Shown here piece by piece: positions 1 to 8,086 of a DNA stretch of 64,000 bases (its first letter is position 1; every line of letters begins with the position of its first letter). A program made the translations under genes and the position numbers. The stretch covers positions 1,178,001 through 1,242,000 of the forward strand of contig NZ_AP024814.1 in the NCBI RefSeq assembly GCF_019703305.1, read 5' to 3'. The notes beneath the pieces are model-generated. The model made no database searches. It saw only the letters and a program-made list of their open reading frames with translations, and was not told the DNA's origin. Source of the stretch: Helicobacter sp. NHP19-003. GTDB lineage: Bacteria > Campylobacterota > Campylobacteria > Campylobacterales > Helicobacteraceae.

Positions 1-117
1 GGCTTCTTCATTGACCGACTTGCCCGTGGCCTCTACCCTTTGCAAGCTGTGGGTTTTTATTGCCCACAAGGGCATGCATGCACACACGCATAAAATAAAA
101 CTACTTCTACACATCAT
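1..117 (-). CDS. TonB-dependent outer membrane receptor, N-terminus only (cut by window edge)
   Basis: Reading the minus strand from position 117 gives 39 open codons running off the left edge. Two ATG codons (117 and 114) are in frame, preceded by an AAAGGA ribosome site at about 122-127. The first 20 or so residues form a signal peptide. The mature start (KTHSLQRVEATGKSVNEEA) has the style of FecA-like iron receptors of Helicobacter, whose mature proteins open with KTHNLERVEA. By family this would be a TonB-dependent transporter of ferric chelates or another metal complex in the outer membrane. Only the signal peptide and the first mature residues are visible, so substrate and integrity cannot be judged. 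The match is made from memory of the family. Confidence 0.6.
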   Translation of the reverse strand, partial: MMCRSSFILCVCACMPLWAIKTHSLQRVEATGKSVNEEA

Positions 118-151
118 TATCCTTTCTAAAAAGGCGCATTTTACAAAAACA

Positions 152-157
152 ATTATA
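152..157 (-). promoter_or_regulatory. Probable -10 box of the TonB receptor gene
   Basis: A perfect TATAAT lies on the minus strand about 35 bp upstream of the receptor start. The flank is very A/T-rich, as expected for Helicobacter sigma-80 promoters. Iron receptors are usually Fur-controlled, but I see no clean Fur palindrome here. Confidence 0.45.
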
Positions 158-288
158 AGAATTAAATTAAAAAAGTGGTGTGGGGATTGTGCGATATTTG
201 CGTTTGAAAAATGTCTGAGAACACCCCAAAATTAGCAAGAACTCAAAGGATTTGGCTAGACTAGAGCATTTATGTAAGAGGAGTGCCC

Positions 289-993
289 ATGCGGCGCTGG
301 AGCGCAACATACCTGACCTGTCTCTTGGGTTTGGCATGTCTTTCGCCCTTGTGTGCAGAACATAAGGGTTGGTATTTGAGTTTTGGTCCACAATTTAGCT
401 TGGTTAGGAGCGAAGGCCTTGTGTCGCAGAATGGGAACTTCATCGTGCCTAAAGACCAGCGGGGGTTAGAAGATAGCGTGGCCCCAATGGGCGGGGGCAA
501 TGTGCGCTTGGGGTTTAAACATTTCTTTGGGCAGAGCAAACAATTTGGGGTGCGCTATTATTTTAACTTTGCAGGCAATGGAGGGCCTGGCGTGGCGCAA
601 TTTGTCTATGGTTTGGGCGCAGACGCTTTGCTCAACTTTATAGAGCTTAAATGGAGGGGGCAGGATTTCACCTTTGGAGGGTTTGTGGGCTTGATGTTTG
701 GGGTGGAAACTTGGCACACAGGGGTGGCTCTCGTCTTTGAAAAGGAGCTTGTGGCTGATTTGGGGGGCACTTTTGCGCTCCAAACACACCCCGTGCAGTT
801 CCAATTACCCCTCAACATTGGTTTGCGCTTCAGCTTTTCCAAACACCAAAGTTTGGACTTAGGGATCATGATGCCCTTTTTATACTCCCCCTTTGCCCAC
901 TACTTGAAGGACTTTCACCACACCAAAGACAGCGCAACCTTAACCATCCACCGCGATTTTTCGTTGTACCTCAACTACACTTATGCATTTTAG
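289..993 (+). CDS. Small Helicobacter outer membrane protein (Hop/Hof-like beta-barrel)
   Basis: A 234-residue protein with a signal peptide (MRRWSATYL..., cleavage after LCA) and alternating aromatic/hydrophobic strands throughout. It ends in YLNYTYAF, the C-terminal aromatic signature needed for outer membrane insertion. The second half (LPLNIGLRFSFSKHQSLDLG) is the conserved barrel end of Helicobacter outer membrane proteins. I chose the ATG at 289 over the GTG at 283 because AAGAGGAG sits 5 nt before 289. At this length it is only the barrel, without the long extracellular domain of large Hop adhesins. It lies just before fliW-murG; in H. pylori an outer membrane protein gene (HP1156) is also next to murG. 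Function, pore or adhesin, is not shown by sequence. Confidence 0.8.
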   Translation: MRRWSATYLTCLLGLACLSPLCAEHKGWYLSFGPQFSLVRSEGLVSQNGNFIVPKDQRGLEDSVAPMGGGNVRLGFKHFFGQSKQFGVRYYFNFAGNGGPGVAQFVYGLGADALLNFIELKWRGQDFTFGGFVGLMFGVETWHTGVALVFEKELVADLGGTFALQTHPVQFQLPLNIGLRFSFSKHQSLDLGIMMPFLYSPFAHYLKDFHHTKDSATLTIHRDFSLYLNYTYAF

Positions 994-1040
994 TGGAACA
1001 AGTTTTGCTAGCTTAAAGCATATTTTGCCAAAGGAAACCC

Positions 1041-1445
1041 ATGCATTACACATTGAAAGCCCCCATTCTTGGGTTTGAGAGAATTATGGAGGTGGAGCTC
1101 ACCAAGATCGATGATCTCTTCAGCCGCGTGAGCAGTGTGGACGGGACCATCAGCATGGTCTTAGCCAATCCCTACAAACTGCGTGAATACAGCTTTAGCA
1201 TCCCCAAGTACATCGAACTGCTTTTAGAACTCAACGCCAAATCCCATGTGGAGGTGTATTGTGTGGTCGTGGTGCAGAAAAACCTAGAGGACTCGATGGT
1301 GAACTTCCTCGCCCCCCTCATCTTTAACCCCGACAATGGTTACGCTGCCCAAATCGCCCTATCCATCATGGACTACCCCGACTTTGGCTTTAGAGACACG
1401 CTTAAATCCTTTGTGCAGGCCAAAAGTGTGCGCCTGAGCTCTTAA
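1041..1445 (+). CDS. fliW: Flagellar assembly factor FliW
   Basis: A 134-residue protein that matches FliW along its full length: ILGFE near the start, the central FSIPKYIELLL stretch, and a C-terminal acidic half with FLAPLIFNPDNGYAAQI. FliW binds flagellin and antagonises the RNA-binding regulator CsrA, coupling flagellin translation to export. In the H. pylori map one fliW copy (HP1154) precedes murG, as here. The ATG has a good AAGGAAA site 6-7 nt upstream. murG begins 5 nt after the stop, so the two are probably co-transcribed. Confidence 0.9.
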   Translation: MHYTLKAPILGFERIMEVELTKIDDLFSRVSSVDGTISMVLANPYKLREYSFSIPKYIELLLELNAKSHVEVYCVVVVQKNLEDSMVNFLAPLIFNPDNGYAAQIALSIMDYPDFGFRDTLKSFVQAKSVRLSS

Positions 1446-1450
1446 ATGCC

Positions 1451-2524
1451 ATGTTAGCGATCACTGGGGGAGGCACAGGCGGGCATCTGTGCATCGTCCG
1501 CTCTTTAGCGCAAGAGTTGCAAAATAGGGGGCACGACCTGCTCTACATCGGCAGCACTTCAGGGCAGGATAAGGCGTGGTTTGAAAACAGCCCCCTCTTC
1601 AAGCAGTGTTTTTTCTTAAACACCACAGGCGTTGTCAACAAAAGCTTTTTAAGAAAAGTCCAAGCCCTCTATAAGCAAGTCCGTTGCACCCAAACCGCCA
1701 GAGGTCTTTTAAAAAAGCACCACATCAAAGCCCTCATCAGCGTGGGGGGCTTTAGCGCAGGGCCGGGCTCTTTTGCGGGCATCCTCTCCAAAATCCCCCT
1801 TTACATCCACGAGCAAAACGCCGTGCAAGGGGCGTTAAACAAACTCATCGCCCCCTATGCCCAATGCATTTTTAGCAGTTTCAAAGGCACAGAGGAAAAC
1901 CCCAAGAGGGTTTACACCCCCTATCCCATCCAAAACAGCTTTTTTGAGAATGCCAGAATCCGCACAGAAGTACGGACAATTTTATTTCTGGGCGGATCGC
2001 AGGGGGCTAGGGCGATCAACGAATTTGCCATTTTATGCGCCAGAAAATTGCTTAAAAAGGGGTTCAAGGTGATCCACCAATGCGGCAAACTAGACTATGA
2101 GCGGGTCGTTGGCATGTATAAAGGTTTGGGGATTTTAGAGGAGGTGGATTTGTTTGCCTTTGATTTGCAACTCGTGGAAAAAATGCGCCAAGCGGATATT
2201 TGCGTGAGCCGGGCCGGGGCGAGCAGTGTGTGGGAGTTGTGCGCCAACAACTTGCCCACCCTCTTTGTGCCCTATCCCTTCGCCGCCAAAAACCACCAAT
2301 ACTACAACGCCCTAGAGTTTGCCAATGAGGGGTTGGCCCAAATTGTGGAGCAAAACCACCTACACCCCGACCACCTGTTTGGCTTCATCAAGTGGCTAGA
2401 AACCCCCAAGCAAGAGGGCTTAGAGATCGCCAAAGTGAGTGCGAGTCTACGCCAAAAGGTTTCTAGCGATGGGGCGAGCCAAATCGTGGATCGCATCTTA
2501 GAGCAAATCCAGCCTCAAGCGTAA
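1451..2524 (+). CDS. murG: MurG, lipid II-forming GlcNAc transferase
   Basis: A 357-residue GT-B glycosyltransferase that adds GlcNAc from UDP-GlcNAc to lipid I on the inner face of the cytoplasmic membrane, giving lipid II for peptidoglycan. The N-terminal GGGTGGHL loop (residues 6-13), the mid-protein LYIHEQNAVQG and GGSQGARAINE, and the SRAGASSVWELC nucleotide-binding segment near residue 255 are all diagnostic. Length is normal. It follows fliW by 5 nt. Its last 10 bp overlap the 3' end of convergent comB3, so there is no room for a terminator between them. Confidence 0.97.
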   Translation: MLAITGGGTGGHLCIVRSLAQELQNRGHDLLYIGSTSGQDKAWFENSPLFKQCFFLNTTGVVNKSFLRKVQALYKQVRCTQTARGLLKKHHIKALISVGGFSAGPGSFAGILSKIPLYIHEQNAVQGALNKLIAPYAQCIFSSFKGTEENPKRVYTPYPIQNSFFENARIRTEVRTILFLGGSQGARAINEFAILCARKLLKKGFKVIHQCGKLDYERVVGMYKGLGILEEVDLFAFDLQLVEKMRQADICVSRAGASSVWELCANNLPTLFVPYPFAAKNHQYYNALEFANEGLAQIVEQNHLHPDHLFGFIKWLETPKQEGLEIAKVSASLRQKVSSDGASQIVDRILEQIQPQA

Positions 2525-2781
2525 AAACTTGCCGCCCCCGTGAGTTTGGAGTGGGCGATGAGGATGTCTGCGATGTCCTCATCAAAGAACTCCAGCACGC
2601 TAAAAAGGGCTAAAAAACCCCCATACAACGCCAAAGCCCACAGCGTACCCAGCCACGGCCACAGCACAAAGGGCACAAAGACCGACACAATCCACGACTT
2701 GGCGTTGAGCCACAAGAATTTATCCTTTGTGGAGATGGCTTGTAAATTGGGCACAGACACCACCAATAAAGGGGCATCCAC
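2515..2781 (-). CDS. comB3: ComB3, VirB3-like DNA uptake protein
   Basis: An 88-residue inner membrane protein. The C-terminal half holds two hydrophobic segments followed by EFFDEDIADILIAHSK, the hallmark of H. pylori ComB3 (HP0016), the VirB3 subunit of the competence type IV secretion system. The start is GTG at 2781, overlapping the comB2 stop as TAGTG; this fits the family length, while the longer open frame upstream is just comB2 in another frame. It ends inside the 3' end of murG. In H. pylori comB4, the VirB4 ATPase, follows at once; here it does not. Confidence 0.88.
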   Translation of the reverse strand: MDAPLLVVSVPNLQAISTKDKFLWLNAKSWIVSVFVPFVLWPWLGTLWALALYGGFLALFSVLEFFDEDIADILIAHSKLTGAASFYA

Positions 2782-3065
2782 TAGAACAACCCCATGAACC
2801 ACGAAGCTAAGGCGGGGGCTTTGAAAAAGAGCATGATGCCCAGAACCACGCCCAAAATCGTGAATAAAATATCCCGCCAGCGGTCTAAATTGCGCCACAC
2901 ATAAAAGGCAATGCCGATGAAAATCAACATTAAAATGCCTTTAGCCGTGTTGCTTTGCAGTTGTGCCTCAATGGCTTTAAAAAAATTATCTCCCCCATCC
3001 GCCCTTAAAAAATCTAGGGCAAAACACATCCACAACCACCTCAAGAAAACCCCTTTGCCAAACAT
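2781..3065 (-). CDS. comB2: ComB2, VirB2-like pilin subunit of the competence system
   Basis: A 94-residue protein from the ATG at 3065: an N-terminal signal-like hydrophobic stretch, a short loop (KAIEAQLQSNTAKGI) and two transmembrane helices (ILMLIFIGIAFYVWRNLDRW and DILFTILGVVLGIMLFFKA). This is the VirB2/ComB2 pilin architecture and closely resembles H. pylori ComB2 (HP0015). It probably contributes to the outer part of the DNA uptake apparatus. Translation appears coupled to comB3 through the TAGTG overlap. A longer start at 3128 is possible but lacks family support. Its promoter region faces hrcA. Confidence 0.85.
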   Translation of the reverse strand: MFGKGVFLRWLWMCFALDFLRADGGDNFFKAIEAQLQSNTAKGILMLIFIGIAFYVWRNLDRWRDILFTILGVVLGIMLFFKAPALASWFMGLF

Positions 3066-3173
3066 ATGCGGGCATTTTAGCCCACTTTCCTTAACACGCC
3101 CCCAAACCACCCAAAAATCCCCCCACAAGCTCTAATACTTGCCACTCATAGCAAATATTTTTAATAAAATAAC

Positions 3174-3200
3174 TTAGTTAAGTTGATATAACTTAACTAA
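3174..3200. promoter_or_regulatory. Perfect 11 bp inverted repeat in the comB2-hrcA divergent region
   Basis: TTAGTTAAGTT (3174-3184) and AACTTAACTAA (3190-3200) are exact reverse complements separated by 5 nt, GATAT. There is no T-run on either side, so a terminator is unlikely and a protein-binding operator is the better reading. It lies about 35 bp upstream of the CIRCE-like site and about 110 bp upstream of the comB2 start. It does not match the HrcA operator, nor clearly the HspR (HAIR) consensus. Confidence 0.55.
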
Positions 3201-3235
3201 ACTTTGGCGTTTTAACGCCCAAAATGGGGGATTTT

Positions 3236-3262
3236 TTAGCATTATTGTAAAAATATTGCTAA
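3236..3262. promoter_or_regulatory. CIRCE-like HrcA operator
   Basis: TTAGCATTA, a 9 nt spacer, then TATTGCTAA: the exact 9-9-9 spacing of CIRCE (consensus TTAGCACTC-N9-GAGTGCTAA), with the outer six bases of each arm perfect. It lies upstream of a TATACT -10 box of the hrcA operon. HrcA repressing its own operon through CIRCE is established in many bacteria and in H. pylori together with HspR; autoregulation here is inferred from the site. Confidence 0.8.
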
Positions 3263-3280
3263 TTTTTCTAAAAATCATGC

Positions 3281-3286
3281 TATACT
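3281..3286 (+). promoter_or_regulatory. Probable -10 box of hrcA-grpE-dnaK
   Basis: TATACT, 27 nt upstream of the hrcA ATG and immediately downstream of the CIRCE-like element, so bound HrcA would block the -35 region. No convincing -35 hexamer, as is usual in Helicobacter. Confidence 0.5.
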
Positions 3287-3312
3287 CCGTGAAAATTTGT
3301 GAAAGGAGACCC

Positions 3313-4113
3313 ATGGGCGTAAAAAAAGAGTGGCTTTTAGATGCCTTCATCAAAACCTATCTTTACAACCATGCGCCCGTGGGCTCTGAAAGCTTGCGTT
3401 TAGCCTTGCAAACCCAAGCTGTGCAAATCTCATCAGCGACCATCCGCAACTACTTTAAGAGGTTCACCAGCGAAGGGGCGATTTGCCAAAGCCACAGCAG
3501 CAGCGGGCGCATCCCCACCACCAAAGCCCTAAAGGATTATTGGCGCTCAAAATTAACCTTAAGCACCCCTCTAGAAGTGGATTTAGACAAGTTGCAAAGG
3601 GCGAGCGAAAGCTATGGAATTTTTAGCATGGTCGAGCGCTACCAAAAGGCGACCTTGCAGGCGGTCTATAACCACGCAGGGCAGTTTCTGATTTTGGACT
3701 TTGGCAACACACAAGCCTTGCTTGCCTACAACAAAAAACTAGAGGGGTTTATCAGGGACTTGATCGGACTAGAGTGCAAGACGATCCAACAGCTCGCCCT
3801 GTCCGTGTGTGCCACGAGCCTTGCCAAACAAATTGACCATTTGTATTTGGAAAAGCTTTATTTTGGGCTGTGTGTGCTAGGCCAGCTTGCCCAAAGCAGG
3901 GGGGCGCAGGGGCTCTTTAGGCAAATTTTGGAGGGGAGTTTGCTAAGGGGGCTCAAGCAGGGACTGCACTTTGAAAAGGTTTTGCCTTTGGGGTTTTTGG
4001 GCGTGCTTTGCTCCATTAAGCTTAAAGGTGAGCAAACCCGCATGCTTTGCGTGGGGGGTTTGGAGCAGGACTTTGAGGGCTTTTACGGCGCGATTAGGGG
4101 GTTATCCATATGA
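3313..4113 (+). CDS. hrcA: Heat-inducible transcription repressor HrcA
   Basis: A 266-residue repressor of class I heat-shock genes. The N-terminal winged helix is clear: [21 protein letters not shown], then [13 protein letters not shown] and [16 protein letters not shown] by residue 80. I used the ATG at 3313, which has AAGGAG 4-5 nt upstream; the open frame extends to 3256 but that part lies in the promoter. The rest is the variable dimerisation and GAF-like half, with the length usual for epsilonproteobacteria. It is first in hrcA-grpE-dnaK and overlaps grpE by ATGA. A CIRCE-like operator sits 50-77 bp upstream. Confidence 0.93.
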   Translation: MGVKKEWLLDAFIKTYLYNHAPVGSESLRLALQTQAVQISSATIRNYFKRFTSEGAICQSHSSSGRIPTTKALKDYWRSKLTLSTPLEVDLDKLQRASESYGIFSMVERYQKATLQAVYNHAGQFLILDFGNTQALLAYNKKLEGFIRDLIGLECKTIQQLALSVCATSLAKQIDHLYLEKLYFGLCVLGQLAQSRGAQGLFRQILEGSLLRGLKQGLHFEKVLPLGFLGVLCSIKLKGEQTRMLCVGGLEQDFEGFYGAIRGLSI

Positions 4114-4697
4114 ATAAAGAGGTGAAAATGACAGACATAGCATTAGAAGCGGAAAAACTAAGAGAACAAGAAGCGGTGGGAGAGAACGCAGCGCATCCGC
4201 AAAACGGCATTGACGAGGCAGGCGAGGCGCGCCAAACAAGCGAGCCTAAAGAGCCACAGATCGACTACCAAGCGAAGTTTAAAGAGGCGCAGGACTTATA
4301 CCTACGCACCCACGCCGACTTTGAAAACGCCAAAAAAAGGCTAGAGAAAGACAAGGCGATGGCACTAGAATACGCCTATGAAAAGATCGCCAACGATTTA
4401 CTACCCGTGATCGACACCCTGCACGCCGCCCTTAAAAGCGCACAGCAAGAGGGCAGTGAGGCGGTGTGTCAGGGCTTGGAACTCACCCTGCAGAAAATGC
4501 ACGAGGTGCTCGCCAAACACGGCATTGAGTGCGTGGAATGCGACCTAGAGTTTGACCCCAACCTGCACAATGCGATCATGCAAGTGCAGGCAGATGGGCA
4601 AGAGGAGGGGCAGATCGTGGAGGTCTTTCAAAAAGGCTACAAGTATAAAGAACGCTTGTTACGCCCCGCAATGGTGAGCATTGCAAAAAACAATTAA
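4110..4697 (+). CDS. grpE: GrpE, nucleotide exchange factor of DnaK
   Basis: A 195-residue cochaperone that releases ADP from DnaK. It has an acidic disordered head (to about residue 55), a long helix ([20 protein letters not shown]... with [11 protein letters not shown]), and the C-terminal beta domain with [19 protein letters not shown] and [15 protein letters not shown]. The first ATG overlaps the hrcA stop; a second ATG at 4128 has a better placed AGAGG site, so the true protein may be six residues shorter. It sits between hrcA and dnaK in the order conserved in Helicobacter. Confidence 0.94.
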   Translation: MNKEVKMTDIALEAEKLREQEAVGENAAHPQNGIDEAGEARQTSEPKEPQIDYQAKFKEAQDLYLRTHADFENAKKRLEKDKAMALEYAYEKIANDLLPVIDTLHAALKSAQQEGSEAVCQGLELTLQKMHEVLAKHGIECVECDLEFDPNLHNAIMQVQADGQEEGQIVEVFQKGYKYKERLLRPAMVSIAKNN

Positions 4698-4718
4698 TCT
4701 CAACACAAAGGATACAAA

Positions 4719-6581
4719 ATGGCAAAAGTGATCGGAATCGACTTAGGCACCACCAACTCCGCAATGGCGGTTTATGAGGGCAATGAGGCAAAAATCATCG
4801 CCAACAAAGAGGGCAAAAACACCACACCTTCTATTGTGGCTTTCACCGACAAGGGCGAGATTTTAGTGGGCGAGAGCGCGAAACGCCAAGCTGTTACAAA
4901 CCCCGAAAAAACCATCTACTCCATTAAGCGCATCATGGGTTTGATGAGCAACGAGGACAAAGCCCAAGAGGCGAAAAAACGCTTGCCTTATAAAATCGTG
5001 GATCGCAACGGGGCTTGCGCCGTAGAAATCGCCGGTAAAATCTACACCCCTCAAGAAATCTCAGCCAAAATCCTCATGAAACTCAAAGAGGATGCTGAGA
5101 GCTATTTGGGCGAACCCGTGAATGAGGCGGTCATCACCGTGCCCGCTTACTTCAATGACAGCCAAAGAAAGGCGACCAAAGAAGCCGGCACGATCGCTGG
5201 GCTAAATGTCTTGCGGATCATCAACGAGCCCACTTCGGCGGCTTTGGCTTACGGCTTGGACAAAAAAGAGTCTGAAAAAATCATGGTTTATGATTTGGGC
5301 GGGGGGACTTTCGATGTTACGGTGCTTGAAACGGGGGACAATGTCGTGGAAGTGCTCGCCACAGGGGGGGATGCTTTCTTAGGGGGCGATGACTTTGACA
5401 ACCGCATCATTGACTTCATCGCCAAAGAGTTTGAAAACGAAAATGGCATTGACATTAAAAAGGACATCATGGCGTTGCAACGCTTGAAAGAAGCGAGCGA
5501 AAACGCTAAAAAAGAGTTGAGCTCGGCGCAAGAAACCGAGATCAATTTGCCCTTCATCACCGCCGATGCCAGCGGGCCTAAGCACTTGGTGAAAAAACTC
5601 ACGCGTGCGAAGTTTGAAAGCTTGATCGACGACTTGATCGAGGACACCATTAAGAAAATCGACAGCGTGATCCAAGATGCGGGCTTAAGCCGCAACGACA
5701 TCGCCGAAGTGGTGATGGTGGGTGGCTCAACCCGTATCCCCAAAGTGCAAGAGAGGGTGAAAAACTTCATCAATAAGGATTTAAATAAATCCGTGAATCC
5801 CGATGAGGTCGTGGCTGTGGGGGCGAGTATCCAAGCGGGCGTGCTCAAAGGCGATGTCAAAGATGTGCTCTTGCTGGATGTGATCCCCTTAAGCCTTGGC
5901 ATTGAAACTTTAGGGGGCGTGATGACGAAAGTCATTGAAAAAGGCACGACCATCCCGGCTAAAAAAGCCCAAATCTTCTCCACCGCTGAGGACAACCAAC
6001 CCGCCGTGTCTATCCTTGTCTTGCAGGGCGAAAGGGAATTTGCCAAAGACAACAAATCTCTAGGCAAGTTTGATCTCACCGGCATTGCGCCAGCGCCCAG
6101 AGGCGTGCCCCAAATTGAGGTTACCTTTGACATTGACGCGAATGGGATTTTAACCGTGTCAGCCAAAGACAAAAACACGGGCAAATCCCAAGAAATCAAA
6201 ATCACCGGCTCCAGCGGGCTTAGCGATAGCGAAATCGATAAAATGGTCAAAGACGCAGAGCTACACAAAGAGGAAGACGCGCGCCGTAAAGCGGTTGTGG
6301 AGGCCAAAAACCAAGCCGAAAGCCTAGCGCACCAAACCAAGAAAAACCTAGAGGAGCACAAGGCGAATTTAGAACCTAGCGAAGTGGAAAAAATCCAAAA
6401 AGCGTTGAGCGATTTGGAAACCACGCTCAAAAACGAAAATGCCAGCAAAGAGGAAGTGGAGGCGAAAATGAAGGCCTTAGCCGAGTCTTCGCAAAAGCTC
6501 ACAGAGGCGATGATGCAAAAAGAGCAAAACCCCCAAGCGGCTAAAAAAGATGAGGATGTGATAGACGCTGAGGTGGAATAG
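4719..6581 (+). CDS. dnaK: DnaK, Hsp70 chaperone
   Basis: A 620-residue cytoplasmic chaperone, full length. It shows the phosphate-1 loop [17 protein letters not shown] at the start, [14 protein letters not shown] near residue 190, [10 protein letters not shown] near 335, the substrate-binding domain with [12 protein letters not shown], and the acidic [10 protein letters not shown] tail typical of proteobacterial DnaK. AAAGGA precedes the ATG by 8 nt. It is the last gene of the hrcA operon. A 482-residue antisense open frame across its 3' half is a composition shadow. Confidence 0.98.
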   Translation: MAKVIGIDLGTTNSAMAVYEGNEAKIIANKEGKNTTPSIVAFTDKGEILVGESAKRQAVTNPEKTIYSIKRIMGLMSNEDKAQEAKKRLPYKIVDRNGACAVEIAGKIYTPQEISAKILMKLKEDAESYLGEPVNEAVITVPAYFNDSQRKATKEAGTIAGLNVLRIINEPTSAALAYGLDKKESEKIMVYDLGGGTFDVTVLETGDNVVEVLATGGDAFLGGDDFDNRIIDFIAKEFENENGIDIKKDIMALQRLKEASENAKKELSSAQETEINLPFITADASGPKHLVKKLTRAKFESLIDDLIEDTIKKIDSVIQDAGLSRNDIAEVVMVGGSTRIPKVQERVKNFINKDLNKSVNPDEVVAVGASIQAGVLKGDVKDVLLLDVIPLSLGIETLGGVMTKVIEKGTTIPAKKAQIFSTAEDNQPAVSILVLQGEREFAKDNKSLGKFDLTGIAPAPRGVPQIEVTFDIDANGILTVSAKDKNTGKSQEIKITGSSGLSDSEIDKMVKDAELHKEEDARRKAVVEAKNQAESLAHQTKKNLEEHKANLEPSEVEKIQKALSDLETTLKNENASKEEVEAKMKALAESSQKLTEAMMQKEQNPQAAKKDEDVIDAEVE

Positions 6582-6589
6582 CCTTTACG

Positions 6590-6602
6590 CCCCAAGCTGG
6601 GG
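6590..6602 (+). terminator. Weak stem-loop after dnaK
   Basis: CCCCA-AGC-TGGGG forms a 5 bp stem 9 nt after the dnaK stop, followed by a pyrimidine-rich stretch rather than a clean T-run. It may end the heat-shock operon transcript. Confidence 0.3.
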
Positions 6603-7400
6603 ACTCTCTTCTTAAGAGGGGGGGTGTTTAGCACCTCCCCCAAGAAATCTTTCATTCCAGGGGTGTTGCCCATCCCCACCACGGCTAACATCTTAACTAA
6701 GCAGGCAGCACAAAGGTCAGCCCTTACTTTAGACATCCACCTTAGGCCATGAGAAACACAAGACTCCTAGTAAGCACTCCTGTTTAAAACCGGGATTTTA
6801 GCTCAAGTTTAGATCTGCTCACTTTAGCTGTGGGGAGTGTGTCAACGGCTTTATGTAGGGAGGCGACTCAAAAACCGCCCTAGTGGAGGTGCGCCTCATT
6901 GCACACACAGATGCTATCCAGACATCACCAGCCCTAGTGGATCGACACGCCAAACACCTTTGCCCTAAGCAGAAACTCCCCATGAAAGCAAGTGCCCTCA
7001 AACCCTTTTTAAAACGCTTGGGTTTTAAAAACAAGCGCAGAGCACAACTTCACAAACGCTGCCGGTGAAGTGGGCGATTTTGTGGATTCATGGCAGCCCA
7101 AAATGCCCGGCTTTGTCTTGTTTATGATGCCTTTGGCAGTGCCGACACAACCCCCCTTAAACTTTTAAAATGCCTTGCACATCAAAGATTAAAGATGGTG
7201 GGGCACTCAATGGAAGTTCCAAACGCATCTGATGCAATGGGTGTTGTAACGCATTTATCTAACAAGTGGAAGCCCCACCTTGGCATGAAACAAAAGCGGT
7301 TTAAATGGATGCCTCACGCTGGTGGGCAGCATGCCTGTTGCTGTCTTGATACTGATTTGGTTCTCCAAGATATTCCCAAGCCCCCCCAAATTAACCCTTC
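6603..7400. other. Gene-poor region of about 0.8 kb with decayed coding traces
   Basis: No open frame here has both a ribosome site and a recognisable family. One plus-strand frame carries two stretches that read like a membrane protein, GDFVDSWQPKMPGFVLFMM (about 7073-7129) and LTLVGSMPVAVLILIWF (about 7313-7363), separated by several stops. A short minus-strand start (ATG at 6736, with AAGGTGG just upstream) continues antisense into dnaK and is probably chance. The best reading is an eroded gene between the dnaK operon and the hpaA-like gene. I could not identify the parent. Confidence 0.3.
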
Positions 7401-7406
7401 TAGTGC

Positions 7407-7412
7407 TATAAT
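7407..7412 (+). promoter_or_regulatory. Extended -10 promoter of the HpaA-like gene
   Basis: TGCTATAAT (TGn extension plus perfect TATAAT) lies 24 nt upstream of the ATG at 7437, with AAGGGG as the ribosome site in between. Confidence 0.6.
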
Positions 7413-7436
7413 GTCCCTATTTTTTAAGGGGTTTGT

Positions 7437-8075
7437 ATGTGGCGTTTTGTGTTTTTAGTGGGGTTGTTTTGGGGATGCAATAGTGTGTTTTCACCCTTTG
7501 GCCTGGATTTAAGATACCCTTTAAGTCCGGCTAAGCCAAACCCCGCCCTAAAACCCTTGTTTTTAGCCCCCCCCGATGTTGTCTTCAACGCCGAGTTTGT
7601 GCCTAGATACGATCAAGCCCAATTCACTAAAGCTCTACAAAAGGCAACTATAGGGCTGCTCCAGCACTTAGGCTACCCTCTAAGCCCACAGGGTTACAAC
7701 ACCAACCTACAAGCCCAAATCAGTCTGGCTTTCAAAAATACCCCTAAGGACTTAAAAGAGATCGCTAAAATGCTAAAGGCAAGCCACAACGACTCTTTAG
7801 ACCCCGCTAGGGTGTTGCAAATGCTCGAGGCCAAGAGCGATCTCACTTTGCGCCTATGCGCTGAGGACAGCCCCAAATGCCTAAGCCACATCCGCGTGCA
7901 GATACAACAACCCATTTTGCGTGCCAATCCGCTTGATAGCGACCCCAATGAGCGCGGCGGACCCAATGCCAATTACAACCATGCCCTGAATTTAGCCCTG
8001 AATAAAATCTTCATCAAGAGCATGCAAGCGTTGCAAAACGATTTAGCGGGGGGAAAAACCTTTATACTGAACTAA
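7437..8075 (+). CDS. HpaA-family lipoprotein (neuraminyllactose-binding hemagglutinin homolog)
   Basis: A 212-residue protein with a short lipoprotein-type signal (LVGLFWGC, cysteine at about residue 14; the lipobox is imperfect). The body recalls H. pylori HpaA: a PPDVVFNAEFVPRYDQ segment, a helix ending in LLQHLGYPL, and the C-terminal NYNHALNLALNKIF, which parallels the conserved SALNKIF end of HpaA. HpaA is a surface or flagellar-sheath lipoprotein needed for colonisation; several paralogs exist per genome. This one is shorter and divergent, so sialyl-lactose binding should not be assumed. It is followed 11 nt later by the next gene, probably as an operon. Confidence 0.65.
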   Translation: MWRFVFLVGLFWGCNSVFSPFGLDLRYPLSPAKPNPALKPLFLAPPDVVFNAEFVPRYDQAQFTKALQKATIGLLQHLGYPLSPQGYNTNLQAQISLAFKNTPKDLKEIAKMLKASHNDSLDPARVLQMLEAKSDLTLRLCAEDSPKCLSHIRVQIQQPILRANPLDSDPNERGGPNANYNHALNLALNKIFIKSMQALQNDLAGGKTFILN

Positions 8076-8086
8076 AGGAAGAGTGC

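Noticed and set aside
11-235. 74-codon plus-strand frame at the left edge
   Set aside because: No ribosome site or family; it overlaps the better supported minus-strand receptor start and its promoter.
5288-6736. 482-codon antisense open frame across dnaK
   Set aside because: Low-complexity Ser/Leu sequence mirroring dnaK codon bias; dnaK is certain on the plus strand.
7090-7458. 122-codon frame upstream of the HpaA-like gene
   Set aside because: Runs through that gene's promoter and start, has no ribosome site, and its composition is unlike neighbours.
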